Source: JAZFYD01 sp036443405 (GTDB lineage: Bacteria > Planctomycetota > PLA2). Taken from it: a stretch of 27,353 bases of DNA. Position numbers and translations under genes: made by a program. The stretch lies in assembly GCA_036443405.1 (NCBI GenBank), contig JAZFYD010000225.1:1-27353 (forward strand), given 5' to 3'. Below are positions 1 to 8,516 of this stretch, in pieces. Below the pieces are notes generated by a model that was given only the letters and a program-made list of their open reading frames with translations, did no database searches and had not been told where the DNA came from. Each line of letters opens with the position of its first letter. Position 1 is the stretch's first letter.

Positions 1-2
1 TA

Positions 3-509
3 CAGGAAGGGACCTACCCGCTTCCCGAAGCGCAGGTCGACCGGTTCATGCTCAAGATCGTCGTCGACTATCCGAACAAGGAGCAGGAGTTGCGCATCGT
101 CGAGCGCATGGCGAAGACCGGGCAGAAGGCGAAGGTGTCATCCATCGCGTCTCCCGAACAGATCTTTCGCGCGCGCGAGCTGATGGACGAAATCTACGTG
201 GACCAGAAGATCCTGCACTACCTCGTGGATCTCGCGTTCGCCACGCGGCGGCCCACGGAGGCGGGACTCGACGATCTCGCCCCGCTCATCCTGTACGGCA
301 TCTCGCCGCGCGGCACCATCGCGCTCACGCAGGCCGCCCGCGCCCGCGCGTTCCTCGAGGGCCGCGGTTTTGTCACACCGCACGACGTCAAGTCCGTCGC
401 GATGCCGGTGTTGCAACATCGCCTCATCACGACGTATGAAGCCGAGGCCGAGGGCATCGACTCCGCGCAGGTGATCCGGCGCGTGCTCGACGCGGTGCCG
501 GTGCCGTGA
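3..509 (+). CDS. moxR: MoxR-family AAA+ ATPase, C-terminal part (5' end outside window)
   Basis: The frame is open from the window edge and its first residues, QEGTYPLPEAQVDRFM, are a hallmark segment of MoxR ATPases (sensor/arginine-finger side of the AAA+ core). The remaining ~150 residues form the helical C-terminal lid typical of the family. The Walker A and B motifs lie upstream of the window. MoxR proteins act as chaperone-like ATPases that mature or activate partners carrying von Willebrand A (VWA) domains. The next gene (DUF58) and two later ones (batA, batB) encode such partners, so the context fits. The stop overlaps the GTG of the DUF58 gene by 4 bp, which indicates translational coupling. 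Only the family assignment is firm; the substrate is inferred. Confidence 0.93.
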   Translation, partial: QEGTYPLPEAQVDRFMLKIVVDYPNKEQELRIVERMAKTGQKAKVSSIASPEQIFRARELMDEIYVDQKILHYLVDLAFATRRPTEAGLDDLAPLILYGISPRGTIALTQAARARAFLEGRGFVTPHDVKSVAMPVLQHRLITTYEAEAEGIDSAQVIRRVLDAVPVP

Positions 510-1438
510 GCACGCCGCCGAGCACGCCCGACGATCACGAACTCGAACTCTCCGAGCTGCTCGCCGAGGTGCGGCGCATCGACGTGCAAGCCAAACGACT
601 TGTGACGAGCGTATTCGCTGGCGGCTACAGTTCGGCGTTTCGCGGATCCGGCATCGAGTTCGACACCGTGCGCGAATACGTCGAGGGCGACTCGCGCCGG
701 TCGGTGGACACCAACGTGACCGCGCGCATGGGCCGGCCGTTCGTGAAAACCTATGTGGACGAGCGCGAGCTGACCGTCCTGTTTCTGCTCGATCTGTCCG
801 CATCGATGTCCGGCGGGTTCGGCCACTGGTCGGCGCGGCAGTGCGCGGCGCGGATCTGCGCGTGCCTCGCGCTCTCGGCGATTCGCAACAACGACAAGGT
901 CGGCCTGATCGCGTTTCACGACCGCGTCGACAAATACGTCGCGCCGCTCAAGGGCATCGGACACGCGCTGCGTATCGTGCGCGACTGCCTGGCGTTGAAG
1001 GTGCCGACCGCGGCGACGGATTTCCGCCCGGCGCTCGAGTTCGCATCGCGTGTCGTTCGCCGGCGCGCGGTTGTATTTTTGGTGTCCGACTTCCTGACCA
1101 CCGGCTGGGAACACGCGCTCGCCCTGTGCGCACGCCGCCACGACGTCGTCGCGGTGCGACTGCTTCCCCCGGAGCTCACCGCGCCCGACACCGGGCTTCT
1201 GCGCGTCCGGGATCCCGAAACCGGCGTCGAGCAGACCATCGATTGGGGCTCCCCGAGAGTCCGCGCCGCTTACAAATCGCGCGTCGAGGCGTGGCGCAAG
1301 AAGACCGACGACGAGCTACGCCGCGCGGGTGTTGATCTCATGGACGTGCCCATCACACGCGAGCGGGACAACGACATGATCGCGCGGCCCATACTCAAAG
1401 TCTTCAGCATGCGCGCCGCGCGCGGAGCCAAACGCTGA
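506..1438 (+). CDS. DUF58 domain protein (VWA-like, MoxR partner)
   Basis: This is a 310-residue protein with the classic DUF58 core: G-Y-x-S-x-F-R-G-S-G-I-E-F near residues 40-52, then V-R-E-Y-V-E-G-D (56-62) and a MIDAS-type metal-binding motif DLSAS at 96-100. It has no clear signal peptide or membrane segment, so it is probably cytoplasmic or membrane-associated through partners. The start is the GTG inside the GTGA overlap with moxR. The moxR-DUF58-batABD order is a widely conserved arrangement, linked to aerotolerance in Bacteroides and to stress or envelope functions elsewhere. The function here is inferred from context only. Confidence 0.92.
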   Translation: MSTPPSTPDDHELELSELLAEVRRIDVQAKRLVTSVFAGGYSSAFRGSGIEFDTVREYVEGDSRRSVDTNVTARMGRPFVKTYVDERELTVLFLLDLSASMSGGFGHWSARQCAARICACLALSAIRNNDKVGLIAFHDRVDKYVAPLKGIGHALRIVRDCLALKVPTAATDFRPALEFASRVVRRRAVVFLVSDFLTTGWEHALALCARRHDVVAVRLLPPELTAPDTGLLRVRDPETGVEQTIDWGSPRVRAAYKSRVEAWRKKTDDELRRAGVDLMDVPITRERDNDMIARPILKVFSMRAARGAKR

Positions 1439-1452
1439 CCAACACGTCGCGC

Positions 1453-2115
1453 GTGCGCCTGGTCCTCGAGCATCAGATCGCACATGCGCTCGGCCTCGCG
1501 GTTCTCGTTGCCGTCGTCGCCGCGGGCCTTCGCGTCGACGGGGTCTCCGATGGATCGCTCCTGGGCATCCAGACCTCCACGTGGGTTTGGCTCGGCGTCG
1601 CCAACGCCGTCGTGCACCAGGTGTTCGTTTGGTTGTGCTGGCGCCTCGAGCTGCACGGTCAATCACTCACCCGCCGCTTCGGCAAGGCCGCGTTCCCGGC
1701 GTATCAGGTCGTGTTTGCGATCCTGATCCTCGCGCGCCCGGTGCTCGCCGTGATCGTCGCGCTTTCAAACAGCGGTTCCCTGGGACTACCGCCGACGCTC
1801 GCCTACGCCCTCGCCACGATCTGCGTGGTCCCGGGCGTATACCTCGTCTATTCGATCAAGCGCTACTTCGGGTTCAAACGCGCGTTCGGGATCGACCACT
1901 TCGACCCCGCCTACCGCTCCGCTCCGCTGATCCGAAAGGGCATCTTCCGCTTCAGCAGCAACTCGATGTACGTGTACGGCTTCCTCATCCTGTGGGCGCC
2001 CGCGTTCGCGTTCAACTCCAGCGCGGCACTGTTGCTCGCCGCGTTCAGCCACGTGTACATCTGGGTCCACTACGCCTGCACCGAACGCCCGGACATGCGT
2101 CGGATCTACGGCTGA
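1453..2115 (+). CDS. PEMT/ICMT-like integral membrane protein (putative methyltransferase)
   Basis: This 220-residue protein has about five hydrophobic segments (roughly 8-26, 43-62, 82-105, 113-135 and 170-205). The C-terminal third resembles the phosphatidylethanolamine/isoprenylcysteine methyltransferase fold: R-x-S-x-N-x-M-Y near 166-175, where the family usually has R-H-P-x-Y, followed by a hydrophobic stretch and C-T-E-R-P-x-M-R-R-I-Y-G at the end, where the family has E-E-x-x-x-x-x-x-Y/F-G. The usual H-P pair is replaced, so enzymatic activity is uncertain. The chosen GTG lies 14 bp after the DUF58 stop, in the same direction, so the gene is probably co-transcribed with moxR-DUF58. It is not a standard member of bat operons. 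Family assignment is moderate and the substrate is unknown. Confidence 0.6.
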   Translation: MRLVLEHQIAHALGLAVLVAVVAAGLRVDGVSDGSLLGIQTSTWVWLGVANAVVHQVFVWLCWRLELHGQSLTRRFGKAAFPAYQVVFAILILARPVLAVIVALSNSGSLGLPPTLAYALATICVVPGVYLVYSIKRYFGFKRAFGIDHFDPAYRSAPLIRKGIFRFSSNSMYVYGFLILWAPAFAFNSSAALLLAAFSHVYIWVHYACTERPDMRRIYG

Positions 2116-2165
2116 CGCGGCCGATCTCGCGCCGAACACGCGTTCGCCTATTGCTTCCGGCCCTT

Positions 2166-2312
2166 TCCTTGCCCTTGCCCTCGTCCTCGGCCCTTCACAC
2201 CCGGCCCTTTTCCTCTGCCCTGCTCCTTCTCCCCTTCCTGCATCTCCTGTACTAGGGAAAAAAGGGCGGAGGAAGCAGGAAAACGAAAAGGGCAGAGGGT
2301 CCAGGGCAAGGA
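2166..2312. repeat. Pyrimidine/purine-tract inverted repeat inside the bat locus
   Basis: About 90 bases rich in C and T are followed by about 80 bases rich in G and A. Two nested exact pairs can be read: TCCTTGCCCT at 2166-2175 with AGGGCAAGGA at 2303-2312, and CTCTGCCCT at 2213-2221 with AGGGCAGAG at 2289-2297. The interior is also partly complementary. A transcript could fold into a long interrupted hairpin, and the duplex could form triplex-type structures. It separates the first three genes from the batA-D part, so it may attenuate or process the operon transcript. Its role is inferred. Confidence 0.6.
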
Positions 2313-2377
2313 CAAGTTCAAAAGGGGGAGAGCGTACGGCAACGCGGATGTCCGCGTCCCCCGAACCAGCGATCCGA

Positions 2378-2383
2378 TAAAAT
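2378..2383 (+). promoter_or_regulatory. Possible -10 box upstream of the DUF4381-like gene
   Basis: TAAAAT ends 10 bases before the ATG at 2394, in a 278-bp gap after the previous gene. No convincing -35 or Shine-Dalgarno was seen. If it is used, the leader would be only about 4-5 nt. This is weak support for an internal promoter driving the batA-D half of the locus. Confidence 0.35.
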
Positions 2384-2393
2384 CCCCCACCTA

Positions 2394-3248
2394 ATGCTCC
2401 GTGCCGCGCGCACCGTTCTCTTCATCGGTCTCGGCCTCATCGCGGCGTGCGCAGACCAGTCCCCGGTTCGCCCGCTCGACCGGCCGCACATCGCGAGCGC
2501 AAAATCGGAAGTCGGGTTCGGCGAGGCGTTTTCGCTGTCGGTCGTGCGCACGTGGCGCCGCGGGGTCTCGGCGCCGGAGTGGGACGACGCCGCGCTCGTG
2601 CCGCTGAAGGTGCGGTTGATCGACACAAAGCGGCGCGAGGACGGCCGCCATATCGAGGAAACACGCCGGTATCAGGCGTGGGCGTTCGCGGTCGGCACCA
2701 TTCGCATCGGCGGGGGCGGGCCGGAGATTTCCGTCCAACCGTCGGTGGATCCCGCGGAACCCGGGCCGGTCGAATGGCCGGACGGGCTCCTGTCCGCGCC
2801 GGTCCCGTGGCCGTGGATCCTCGGCGCTTCACTCGCGCTCCTCGGCGCGGTCGCCCTTGCGGCCCGCCGGCGCAAGAGGGGTCCGCCGCATCCGGACCCT
2901 GAACCCACGCTGCCGGCCCACCCGCCGCACGACCCGATCGCCGATGCGTTGCGTGCCCTGGAACCGCTCCGGGCCCGTTCGCCGAAAGACCGCGCGGAGA
3001 TCGAGCGGCTGCACATCGATGCCGCCGCGGTGTTGCGTGTCTTCCTGAGCGAATCTCTCGGCGCCGGCCCCGAACTTTCGACCGAGGAGGTTCGCGACAC
3101 GTTGGCGCAACCAAACGGCGATGCGGCGGCAGCCGCGTTGCACCCGTGCGACATGGTCAAGTTCGCGCACACAACGCCGGGCCCGGATCAAGGCGCCGCC
3201 ATGCTCGACGCCATCGAGTCGTTCGTGCGGAGGGCCGACCACTCGTGA
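2394..3248 (+). CDS. BatD/DUF4381-like lipoprotein with one membrane helix
   Basis: The protein has 284 residues. An N-terminal hydrophobic segment ends in a lipobox-like L-I-A-A-C (Cys19). A beta-rich domain follows (about 30-125), then a membrane helix (139-157) with an arginine-rich cytoplasmic flank, a proline-rich linker and a helical C-terminal domain with the motif CDMVKFA at 252-258. A C-x-x-V-K-F-A motif in that position is characteristic of DUF4381 and BatD C-terminal regions. Its place directly before batA, overlapping it by 4 bp (GTGA), matches DUF4381 genes in other moxR/bat loci. It probably works with BatA/BatB in an envelope complex. The exact function is unknown. Confidence 0.7.
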   Translation: MLRAARTVLFIGLGLIAACADQSPVRPLDRPHIASAKSEVGFGEAFSLSVVRTWRRGVSAPEWDDAALVPLKVRLIDTKRREDGRHIEETRRYQAWAFAVGTIRIGGGGPEISVQPSVDPAEPGPVEWPDGLLSAPVPWPWILGASLALLGAVALAARRRKRGPPHPDPEPTLPAHPPHDPIADALRALEPLRARSPKDRAEIERLHIDAAAVLRVFLSESLGAGPELSTEEVRDTLAQPNGDAAAAALHPCDMVKFAHTTPGPDQGAAMLDAIESFVRRADHS

Positions 3249-4225
3249 GCGGCTTGTCCTTGCTCGAGCCCGTATATCTGTGGCTCGGCGTCCTCGTGGC
3301 CGCGGCGCTTCTCCTGCGCCGCCGCGCCGGAGCGGCATCCGTATCGTTCGCGCCGGGCACGTTCCTGGAACCCGCGCTCCCGCGCACGTGGCGAGTCCGG
3401 CTCCTGCCGCTGCCCCGGTGGATGCAGCTCGCGGGGATCTTGCTGATCGTGCTCGCCCTCGCGCGGCCAGCGCACCACATCGCGCGGCCGCAGGTCCGGG
3501 ACGGCGTCGACATCCTGCTCTGCCTCGACACGTCATCCTCCATGGTCGCGAACGACATGGAGGCGGGGCAGACCCGACTCGATGTGGCCAAGGCCGCAGC
3601 GGCGCGGTTCGTGAAAGCGCGTCCCGACGATCGCATCGGACTCCTCAGCTTCGCGCGGTTCGCGGATGTTCGATGTCCGCCGACGCTGGATCACGACGCG
3701 CTCGACGGATTTCTCGCGCAAACGGAGCTCGTCCGGAGCGACGGTCCGGAGGACGCCACCGGCATCGGGATCGCCGTAGCTCGCGCCGCCCAGCTCTTGG
3801 GAACCGGCGCGGCCAAATCCAAGGTGATCGTCCTTCTGACGGACGGCGAGGAAAACGTCGCGGACGAGCAGAAACCGAACGAGATCGCACCGCTGCACTC
3901 CGCGCAGCTCGCAAAGAAACTTGGCGTTCGGGTCTACGCGGTCGCGGCCGGCCGGGGGCGCGCAAACGCCGATGGCGAATGGCAGGCGTTGGACACGAGC
4001 CAGGTTCGTGATCTGGCGGAACGAACCGGTGGGGTGTTCTTCGAGGCGCAGGACGCCGACGCGATGGCGAACGTATACGCCGAGATCGACCGGCTCGAAC
4101 GTGTGGAGTTCGCGGCGGTGCGGCTTCGGATCGAGGACAGGTTCCTTCCGTTTCTGGCGGCGGCGCTGGCGCTGCTGATCGCGGGACGGTTGTTGCAACA
4201 GAGCCTGTTCCGGGTGCTCCCGTGA
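3245..4225 (+). CDS. batA: BatA-like VWA domain membrane protein
   Basis: The start is the GTG at 3245, which overlaps the preceding stop and gives 326 residues. Layout: two N-terminal hydrophobic segments (about 10-25 and 58-74), then a VWA domain with a complete MIDAS: DTSSS at 95-99, Thr172 in the D-A-T-G-I-G loop, and TDGEE at 199-203. A final membrane helix lies near 305-318. The VWA domain is placed to bind a metal and protein ligands on the periplasmic side. In Bacteroides, BatA-E contribute to aerotolerance, and in other phyla the genes are linked to envelope stress. Paralogous batB follows with a GTGA overlap. Family call is firm; physiological role is inferred. Confidence 0.93.
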   Translation: MSGLSLLEPVYLWLGVLVAAALLLRRRAGAASVSFAPGTFLEPALPRTWRVRLLPLPRWMQLAGILLIVLALARPAHHIARPQVRDGVDILLCLDTSSSMVANDMEAGQTRLDVAKAAAARFVKARPDDRIGLLSFARFADVRCPPTLDHDALDGFLAQTELVRSDGPEDATGIGIAVARAAQLLGTGAAKSKVIVLLTDGEENVADEQKPNEIAPLHSAQLAKKLGVRVYAVAAGRGRANADGEWQALDTSQVRDLAERTGGVFFEAQDADAMANVYAEIDRLERVEFAAVRLRIEDRFLPFLAAALALLIAGRLLQQSLFRVLP

Positions 4226-5223
4226 GTGGCGGCGACTTCTTCCTCCGGTTCGACGCGTGGCCGCTGCTCCTGTCGGCGCCGATCTTGGTCTTGATTCTCC
4301 TGTTCGTCCGGCGTCGGCGCGCGGCGGAAACGCGACGCGCGCTCGGCCATCGCGCCGACGGCCTGATCTCCGGCCCGCGGCCGCGCCCTGCCGGCCCGTG
4401 GATCTTCGCGGCCGCGGTCTTCATGGCTGCGCTCGCGGTATTGCAGCCGGTCTGGGGCCCCGCGACGGGAGCTTCGGAATCAAAGGGCGTCGATCTGGTC
4501 GTTTGCCTGGACGTTTCCCGTTCGATGCTCGCGCGCGACGTGCACCCGAACCGGTTGTCGCGCGCGCGCGACGAAATCCGTGCGCTGTCGGAACGCGCCG
4601 CGGGAAACCGCATCGGCCTGGTCCTGTTCGCCGGTGAGGCGCGCCTGGCCGTTCCGCTCACGCGCGACATGACTTCGCTTTCGACACTGGCCGATTCGGC
4701 GAGCCCGCTCAGCGTCGATCGCGGCGGATCCGACCTCGGCGCGGCGATAACAACCGCGCTCGCAGCCATCGAGGGCGCGACGGGTGAACACGAGGCGATC
4801 TTTCTAATGACGGACGGAGAGGATCTCGAGGGCGCCGGTCTCAGGGCCGCGCGGACCGCCGCCGAATCGAACATCGTCGTGCATTGCATCGGACTCGGAA
4901 CGCCACGGGGCGGCAAGATCCCGGTCCGGGACGGCCGCGGCGCGGAGTCGTTTCTGCGCGATCGCGAAGGCGCCGAGGTCGTCTCGACGATGGACGTCAA
5001 CGGCCTGAAACGCATCGCGACGGCCACCGGCGGCCGGTTCGTCGAAGCGCACAACCATCCGGACGCGCTCGTGGAACTCTACGAATCGCGCGTGGAACCG
5101 ATGGCGCGCGCGGCGCGGCAACAGCGCGAAAAACACGAGCGCGAGAACCGCTACCAGTGGCCGTTGTCCGTCGCGTTTCTCTTTTTCGTCGTCGATCTGG
5201 CGTGGAGCGATCGCAAACGATGA
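4222..5223 (+). CDS. batB: BatB-like VWA domain membrane protein
   Basis: 333 residues from the GTG at 4222, inside a GTGA overlap with batA. Layout: hydrophobic segments at about 12-29 and 59-76, a VWA domain with MIDAS DVSRS at 97-101 and a later T-D-G-E-D motif, a charged helical stretch, and a final membrane helix just before the end (W-P-L-S-V-A-F-L-F-F). It has the same architecture as batA, consistent with tandem duplication. The two probably form a heteromeric complex. Its stop overlaps the ATG of the next gene (ATGA). Confidence 0.93.
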   Translation: MSGGDFFLRFDAWPLLLSAPILVLILLFVRRRRAAETRRALGHRADGLISGPRPRPAGPWIFAAAVFMAALAVLQPVWGPATGASESKGVDLVVCLDVSRSMLARDVHPNRLSRARDEIRALSERAAGNRIGLVLFAGEARLAVPLTRDMTSLSTLADSASPLSVDRGGSDLGAAITTALAAIEGATGEHEAIFLMTDGEDLEGAGLRAARTAAESNIVVHCIGLGTPRGGKIPVRDGRGAESFLRDREGAEVVSTMDVNGLKRIATATGGRFVEAHNHPDALVELYESRVEPMARAARQQREKHERENRYQWPLSVAFLFFVVDLAWSDRKR

Positions 5224-5963
5224 AGGCGAAGTCGATCGCCGCTTGGCTCCTCGCGTTGTCGCTGTCCGGTTGCGGACGGTCCCCGTCGGGGCACGAGGCG
5301 TACGAGGACGGGCGCTTCGAGGATGCCCATGCCGCGTTCCGACGCGCATCGGAGGCCGACGCCGACGGAGCGTCCGCCGAGGTCCTGTACAACCGCGCGC
5401 TGGCCGCGCTGCGGGCGGGCGATCTCGCGGACGCCCGCAGCGCATCCGAGAAAGCGGCGCGGCTGGCGGCGGGCGCAACCGTGTCCCGGTGCGATTTCCT
5501 GCTGGGCCATCTCGCGTTCGCGCAATGCACGTTGGCGGAGGCGCAAGCCAAGACCGCGGGCGCCGAGCCCTTTGCGTTCGATGTGGCCATCACCTATGCG
5601 AAACGGGCGCACGAGTCCTTCGCGGTCGCGGCGATGAGCGGGTCAGGCTGGCCGGCGGCGCGGCGCAACGCGGAGCGCTCGCTCCTGAAGTTACGGGATC
5701 TGCAAGAACAGAAGGACCGCGCGAAACAGGAGCGCAAACGCCAACGCGACCCCAAGCCCAAACCGAAACCTCAACCGAAGCCGAAGCCGAAACCGGCACC
5801 GGACCCCGAACCGCAACCGGACACCGCGCCGCAAACCAAGGAGCTTTCGCCGGAGCAGATCCTCGGCCTGATCGAGAAGCTCGCGCAGAAGGAGCGCGAG
5901 AAGATCGGGATGCGCAAAGCCCAACGAGCCGAGCGCTCGGCGGCGATCGAGAGGGATTGGTGA
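5220..5963 (+). CDS. batC: BatC-like TPR lipoprotein
   Basis: The ATG at 5220 (ATGA overlap with batB) gives 247 residues. The N-terminus is a lipoprotein signal ending in L-S-G-C (Cys18). Residues about 23-140 form two to three TPR-like helical repeats, including a Y-E-D-G-R-F-E-D-A motif and a Y-N-R-A-L-A-A-L-R-A-G motif. A Lys/Pro-rich linker of alternating K-P and P-E units spans about 178-200 and could act as a stiff periplasmic spacer. A short helical tail follows. BatC/BatE TPR proteins are partners of the BatA/B VWA proteins. The position between batB and batD supports the name. Confidence 0.8.
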   Translation: MKAKSIAAWLLALSLSGCGRSPSGHEAYEDGRFEDAHAAFRRASEADADGASAEVLYNRALAALRAGDLADARSASEKAARLAAGATVSRCDFLLGHLAFAQCTLAEAQAKTAGAEPFAFDVAITYAKRAHESFAVAAMSGSGWPAARRNAERSLLKLRDLQEQKDRAKQERKRQRDPKPKPKPQPKPKPKPAPDPEPQPDTAPQTKELSPEQILGLIEKLAQKEREKIGMRKAQRAERSAAIERDW

Positions 5964-7339
5964 GCCGCGCCGCCGCGTTTTCGATCGCGCTGCTCTTGTA
6001 CGGCGTGGCCCAGACCCACGCCGGGGAACCCGGTCCCGAAACGCGCGTGTTTCTGGAAACGGAGACCGCGCGCGACACCTACTTTCTCGAAGAGCCGTTT
6101 CGGATCACGCTGCGTATCGGTTTCGACCGCGAGTTCTTCGAGTCGAACGCGGTGCAGATGTTTCAGCAACGGTTCGATGTCCCGGTTCAGATTCACGCGC
6201 CATGGCTGCAGGAGTGGCCGGGCGCACGACTCCGGAGCCAACCCGGACGTGGGCGCATGCAGCGCACGCTCACGCTCGTCCTGAACGGCGAGGAACAAGA
6301 CGCGATCGTGGCCGGCGAGCGCGAACAAGACGGCAGGACGTTCACGCTGCTCGAGATCCGACGCACGGTGCTTCCGACCGCACTGGGCGATCTCGAAGCC
6401 TCCGCGCCGCGCGTTCAGTTCGCCTGCGCGACGAACTTCCGCGATGACTTCGTCCGCGGACGGGTGCCACTGGACCGGCGCGAGATATCGGTCCAGGGCA
6501 TGCCGCGCACGATTTCGATTCGAGCCCTGCCCGAAGAGGGAAAACCCAAGGGGTTCGGCGGCGCGGTCGGCCATTTTTCGATTCGCGCCGAGATGACTGC
6601 GCAACAGGTGTCGCCCAAAACCGCCTTCCGGCTCTCGCTGCTCATCCAGGGCGAGGGCAATCTGGAGCGATTCGATCCGCCGCGCCTGGATCGCCTGCCG
6701 GGCTTTCACGTGTACGGCGTGCTCGACAACAAGGACCAGGCGGCACACGTGCACACCCGCGCGATCACATACGATCTCGCGATCGCGGACGCGGCGACCG
6801 GTGAAATTCCCGCGATCCCGTTCACCTTCTTCGATCCGGCGAAGGAGAAGTACCGAACGGTTCACACCGAACCCGTCGCGCTGAGCGTGTCCGGTGACGC
6901 CACGCGGTCCACCGAGACACCAACGGCGGCCGAGGCGCCCATCGACTTCACCCTCTTGATCGGCGCGGCGCTTGTCCTATTCGCGTTCTGCGTATGGATC
7001 GGAGTGCGGATCGGGACGCGGCGCCGACAGATCGACCCGGACGTCGCGGCGGATGCGTTTCGCGCTCAGGCCAGCCAACCGGGCGCCGACCTCGCGAAGC
7101 TTCTCACCGAGTATCTCGGCGCGCGGCTCGGCTGCCCCGCCGCGTCGGTCATCAGTCCCGATCTCGCGCAGCGCATGCGAGCGGTTGGAGTTTCCGCCGA
7201 CGTCGCCGCGCGCACCGCCCGTCTCATCGAGTCGCTGGTGGCCGCCCGTTATGGGGGTTCCTCGCCGGACGAAGCCGCGTTCCGCGAAGCCAACTCGCTT
7301 GTCGACGCGCTCGAACCCGAGACCCGGCCTGGCGGTTGA
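5960..7339 (+). CDS. batD: BatD-like protein (oxygen tolerance family)
   Basis: The GTG at 5960 overlaps the batC stop by 4 bp and gives 459 residues. A signal peptide ends near T-H-A-G-E (cleavage about residue 21). Two to three beta-sandwich domains follow (about 25-320), with the recurrent E-G-x-x-x-x-F-D-P-P-R pattern of BatD. A membrane helix lies at about 330-350, followed by an R-R-R anchor and a helical cytoplasmic tail ending near L-V-A-A-R-Y-G-G. Length and layout match BatD, although the C-terminal tail is more extended than in minimal homologues. It ends the operon, facing convergent rfbB. Confidence 0.85.
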   Translation: MSRAAAFSIALLLYGVAQTHAGEPGPETRVFLETETARDTYFLEEPFRITLRIGFDREFFESNAVQMFQQRFDVPVQIHAPWLQEWPGARLRSQPGRGRMQRTLTLVLNGEEQDAIVAGEREQDGRTFTLLEIRRTVLPTALGDLEASAPRVQFACATNFRDDFVRGRVPLDRREISVQGMPRTISIRALPEEGKPKGFGGAVGHFSIRAEMTAQQVSPKTAFRLSLLIQGEGNLERFDPPRLDRLPGFHVYGVLDNKDQAAHVHTRAITYDLAIADAATGEIPAIPFTFFDPAKEKYRTVHTEPVALSVSGDATRSTETPTAAEAPIDFTLLIGAALVLFAFCVWIGVRIGTRRRQIDPDVAADAFRAQASQPGADLAKLLTEYLGARLGCPAASVISPDLAQRMRAVGVSADVAARTARLIESLVAARYGGSSPDEAAFREANSLVDALEPETRPGG

Positions 7340-7371
7340 CGAGATTGGCTTCGAGATCCGCCCGCACCGCT

Positions 7372-7391
7372 CCAACGGCGTCAGCCGTTGG
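7372..7391. terminator. Hairpin between convergent batD and rfbB
   Basis: A perfect 8-bp stem, CCAACGGC / GCCGTTGG, with the 4-base loop GTCA sits in the 61-bp gap between the two converging stops. There is no U-tract on either strand. It is probably a shared bidirectional transcript-end hairpin. Confidence 0.55.
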
Positions 7392-7400
7392 GCCAGCAAC

Positions 7401-8450
7401 CTAGCGCGCGCCGTACTGGGTGTCGTAATAATCGAGGTACGCGCCGGAGCGGATGTCGGTGGCCCAGTCACGGTGCTCGAGATACCAATCGACGACGGAC
7501 GGGAGCGCCTCTTCGAGGGTGCGTGTCGGCGCCCACCCGAGTTCATCCCGCAGCTTGCTCGCGTCGATGGCGTAGCGGCGATCATGGCCCGGGCGGTCGG
7601 TGACGTGGCGAATCAACCCGCGCGCGGTGCCGGCGGCGCGGCCCAGACGCTCATCCACGGCGTCGCAGATCCACTTCACGATGTCGATGTTCTTGCGTTC
7701 GCAGTTGCCGCCAACGAGGTAGGTCTCGCCCACGGCGCCCCGATCGAGCACTCGTAGGAGCGCATCGCAGTGATCCTCGACATGGAGCCAATCGCGCACC
7801 TGCAAACCGTCGCCGTAGACCGGCAGCTCGCGCTCCTCCACGGCGTTCAGAATCACGAGCGGGATCAGCTTTTCGGGGAACTGCCACGGGCCGTAGTTGT
7901 TGCTGCAGTTCGTCACCAGCACCGGCAGGCCGTAGGTGTGGTTCCAACTGCGGGCGAGGTGGTCCGACGCCGCTTTGGATGACGAATACGGGCTGCTCGG
8001 CAGGTACGGGCTCGATTCCGTGAACGGCGGGTCGTCGGGCGTCAGCGCACCGTAGACCTCGTCGGTAGACACATGGAGGAACCGCTCCGTCGTCGCCTCG
8101 CCCCAAGCGCTGCGCGCCGCCTGAAGCAGCACGTACGTGCCGTGGATGTTCGTCCGCAAGAACGCCTCGGGCCCGAGGATCGACCGGTCGACGTGACTCT
8201 CCGCCGCGAAGTGAACGACGCGCGTGATCCCGCGGTCGCGGAAGAGTTGGCCGACGAGCGCCTCGTCGCAGATGTCGCCCTTCACAAAATCGACGTGGCC
8301 CTGATCCACTAGATCGCGGATGTTGGCCAGGTTGCCCGCATAGGTGAGGGCGTCGAGCACAACGATTCGGTCCGAGACGCGGTCGCACGCCGTACGCACG
8401 AAGTTGGAACCGATGAATCCGGCGCCGCCGGTGACGAGCAGGGAACCCAT
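7401..8450 (-). CDS. rfbB: dTDP-glucose 4,6-dehydratase
   Basis: 349 residues from the ATG at 8450; an in-frame ATG at 8471 would add 7 residues. It is an extended short-chain dehydrogenase: NAD-binding TGGAGFIG at 7-14, catalytic-loop STDEVYG at 128-134 and the Tyr155-x3-Lys159 pair (Y-S-S-S-K). It converts dTDP-glucose to dTDP-4-keto-6-deoxyglucose, the branch point to rhamnose and other deoxysugars. The usual rfbA, rfbC and rfbD neighbours are absent here, so the pathway must be completed elsewhere. No good Shine-Dalgarno precedes either start. A TATCGT on the - strand (8460-8465) lies 9 bases before the chosen ATG. Confidence 0.92.
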   Translation of the reverse strand: MGSLLVTGGAGFIGSNFVRTACDRVSDRIVVLDALTYAGNLANIRDLVDQGHVDFVKGDICDEALVGQLFRDRGITRVVHFAAESHVDRSILGPEAFLRTNIHGTYVLLQAARSAWGEATTERFLHVSTDEVYGALTPDDPPFTESSPYLPSSPYSSSKAASDHLARSWNHTYGLPVLVTNCSNNYGPWQFPEKLIPLVILNAVEERELPVYGDGLQVRDWLHVEDHCDALLRVLDRGAVGETYLVGGNCERKNIDIVKWICDAVDERLGRAAGTARGLIRHVTDRPGHDRRYAIDASKLRDELGWAPTRTLEEALPSVVDWYLEHRDWATDIRSGAYLDYYDTQYGAR

Positions 8451-8481
8451 GTCGGGCACACGATACGCCATCGCTGCCACG

Positions 8482-8510
8482 TTCTCGCGTCCGCCGGATT
8501 CCGGTACATT
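8482..8510 (+). promoter_or_regulatory. Promoter for the NTF2-like gene, predicted leaderless
   Basis: TTCTCG (8482-8487), a 17-base spacer and TACATT (8505-8510). The -10 box ends 6 bases before the ATG at 8517, so transcription would start at or next to the start codon. No Shine-Dalgarno is present. Confidence 0.5.
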
Positions 8511-8516
8511 CCGCGC

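Noticed and set aside
3645..5054. Long - strand open frame opposite batA-batB
   Set aside because: Ser/Arg/Pro-rich shadow; the + strand frames have intact VWA MIDAS motifs.
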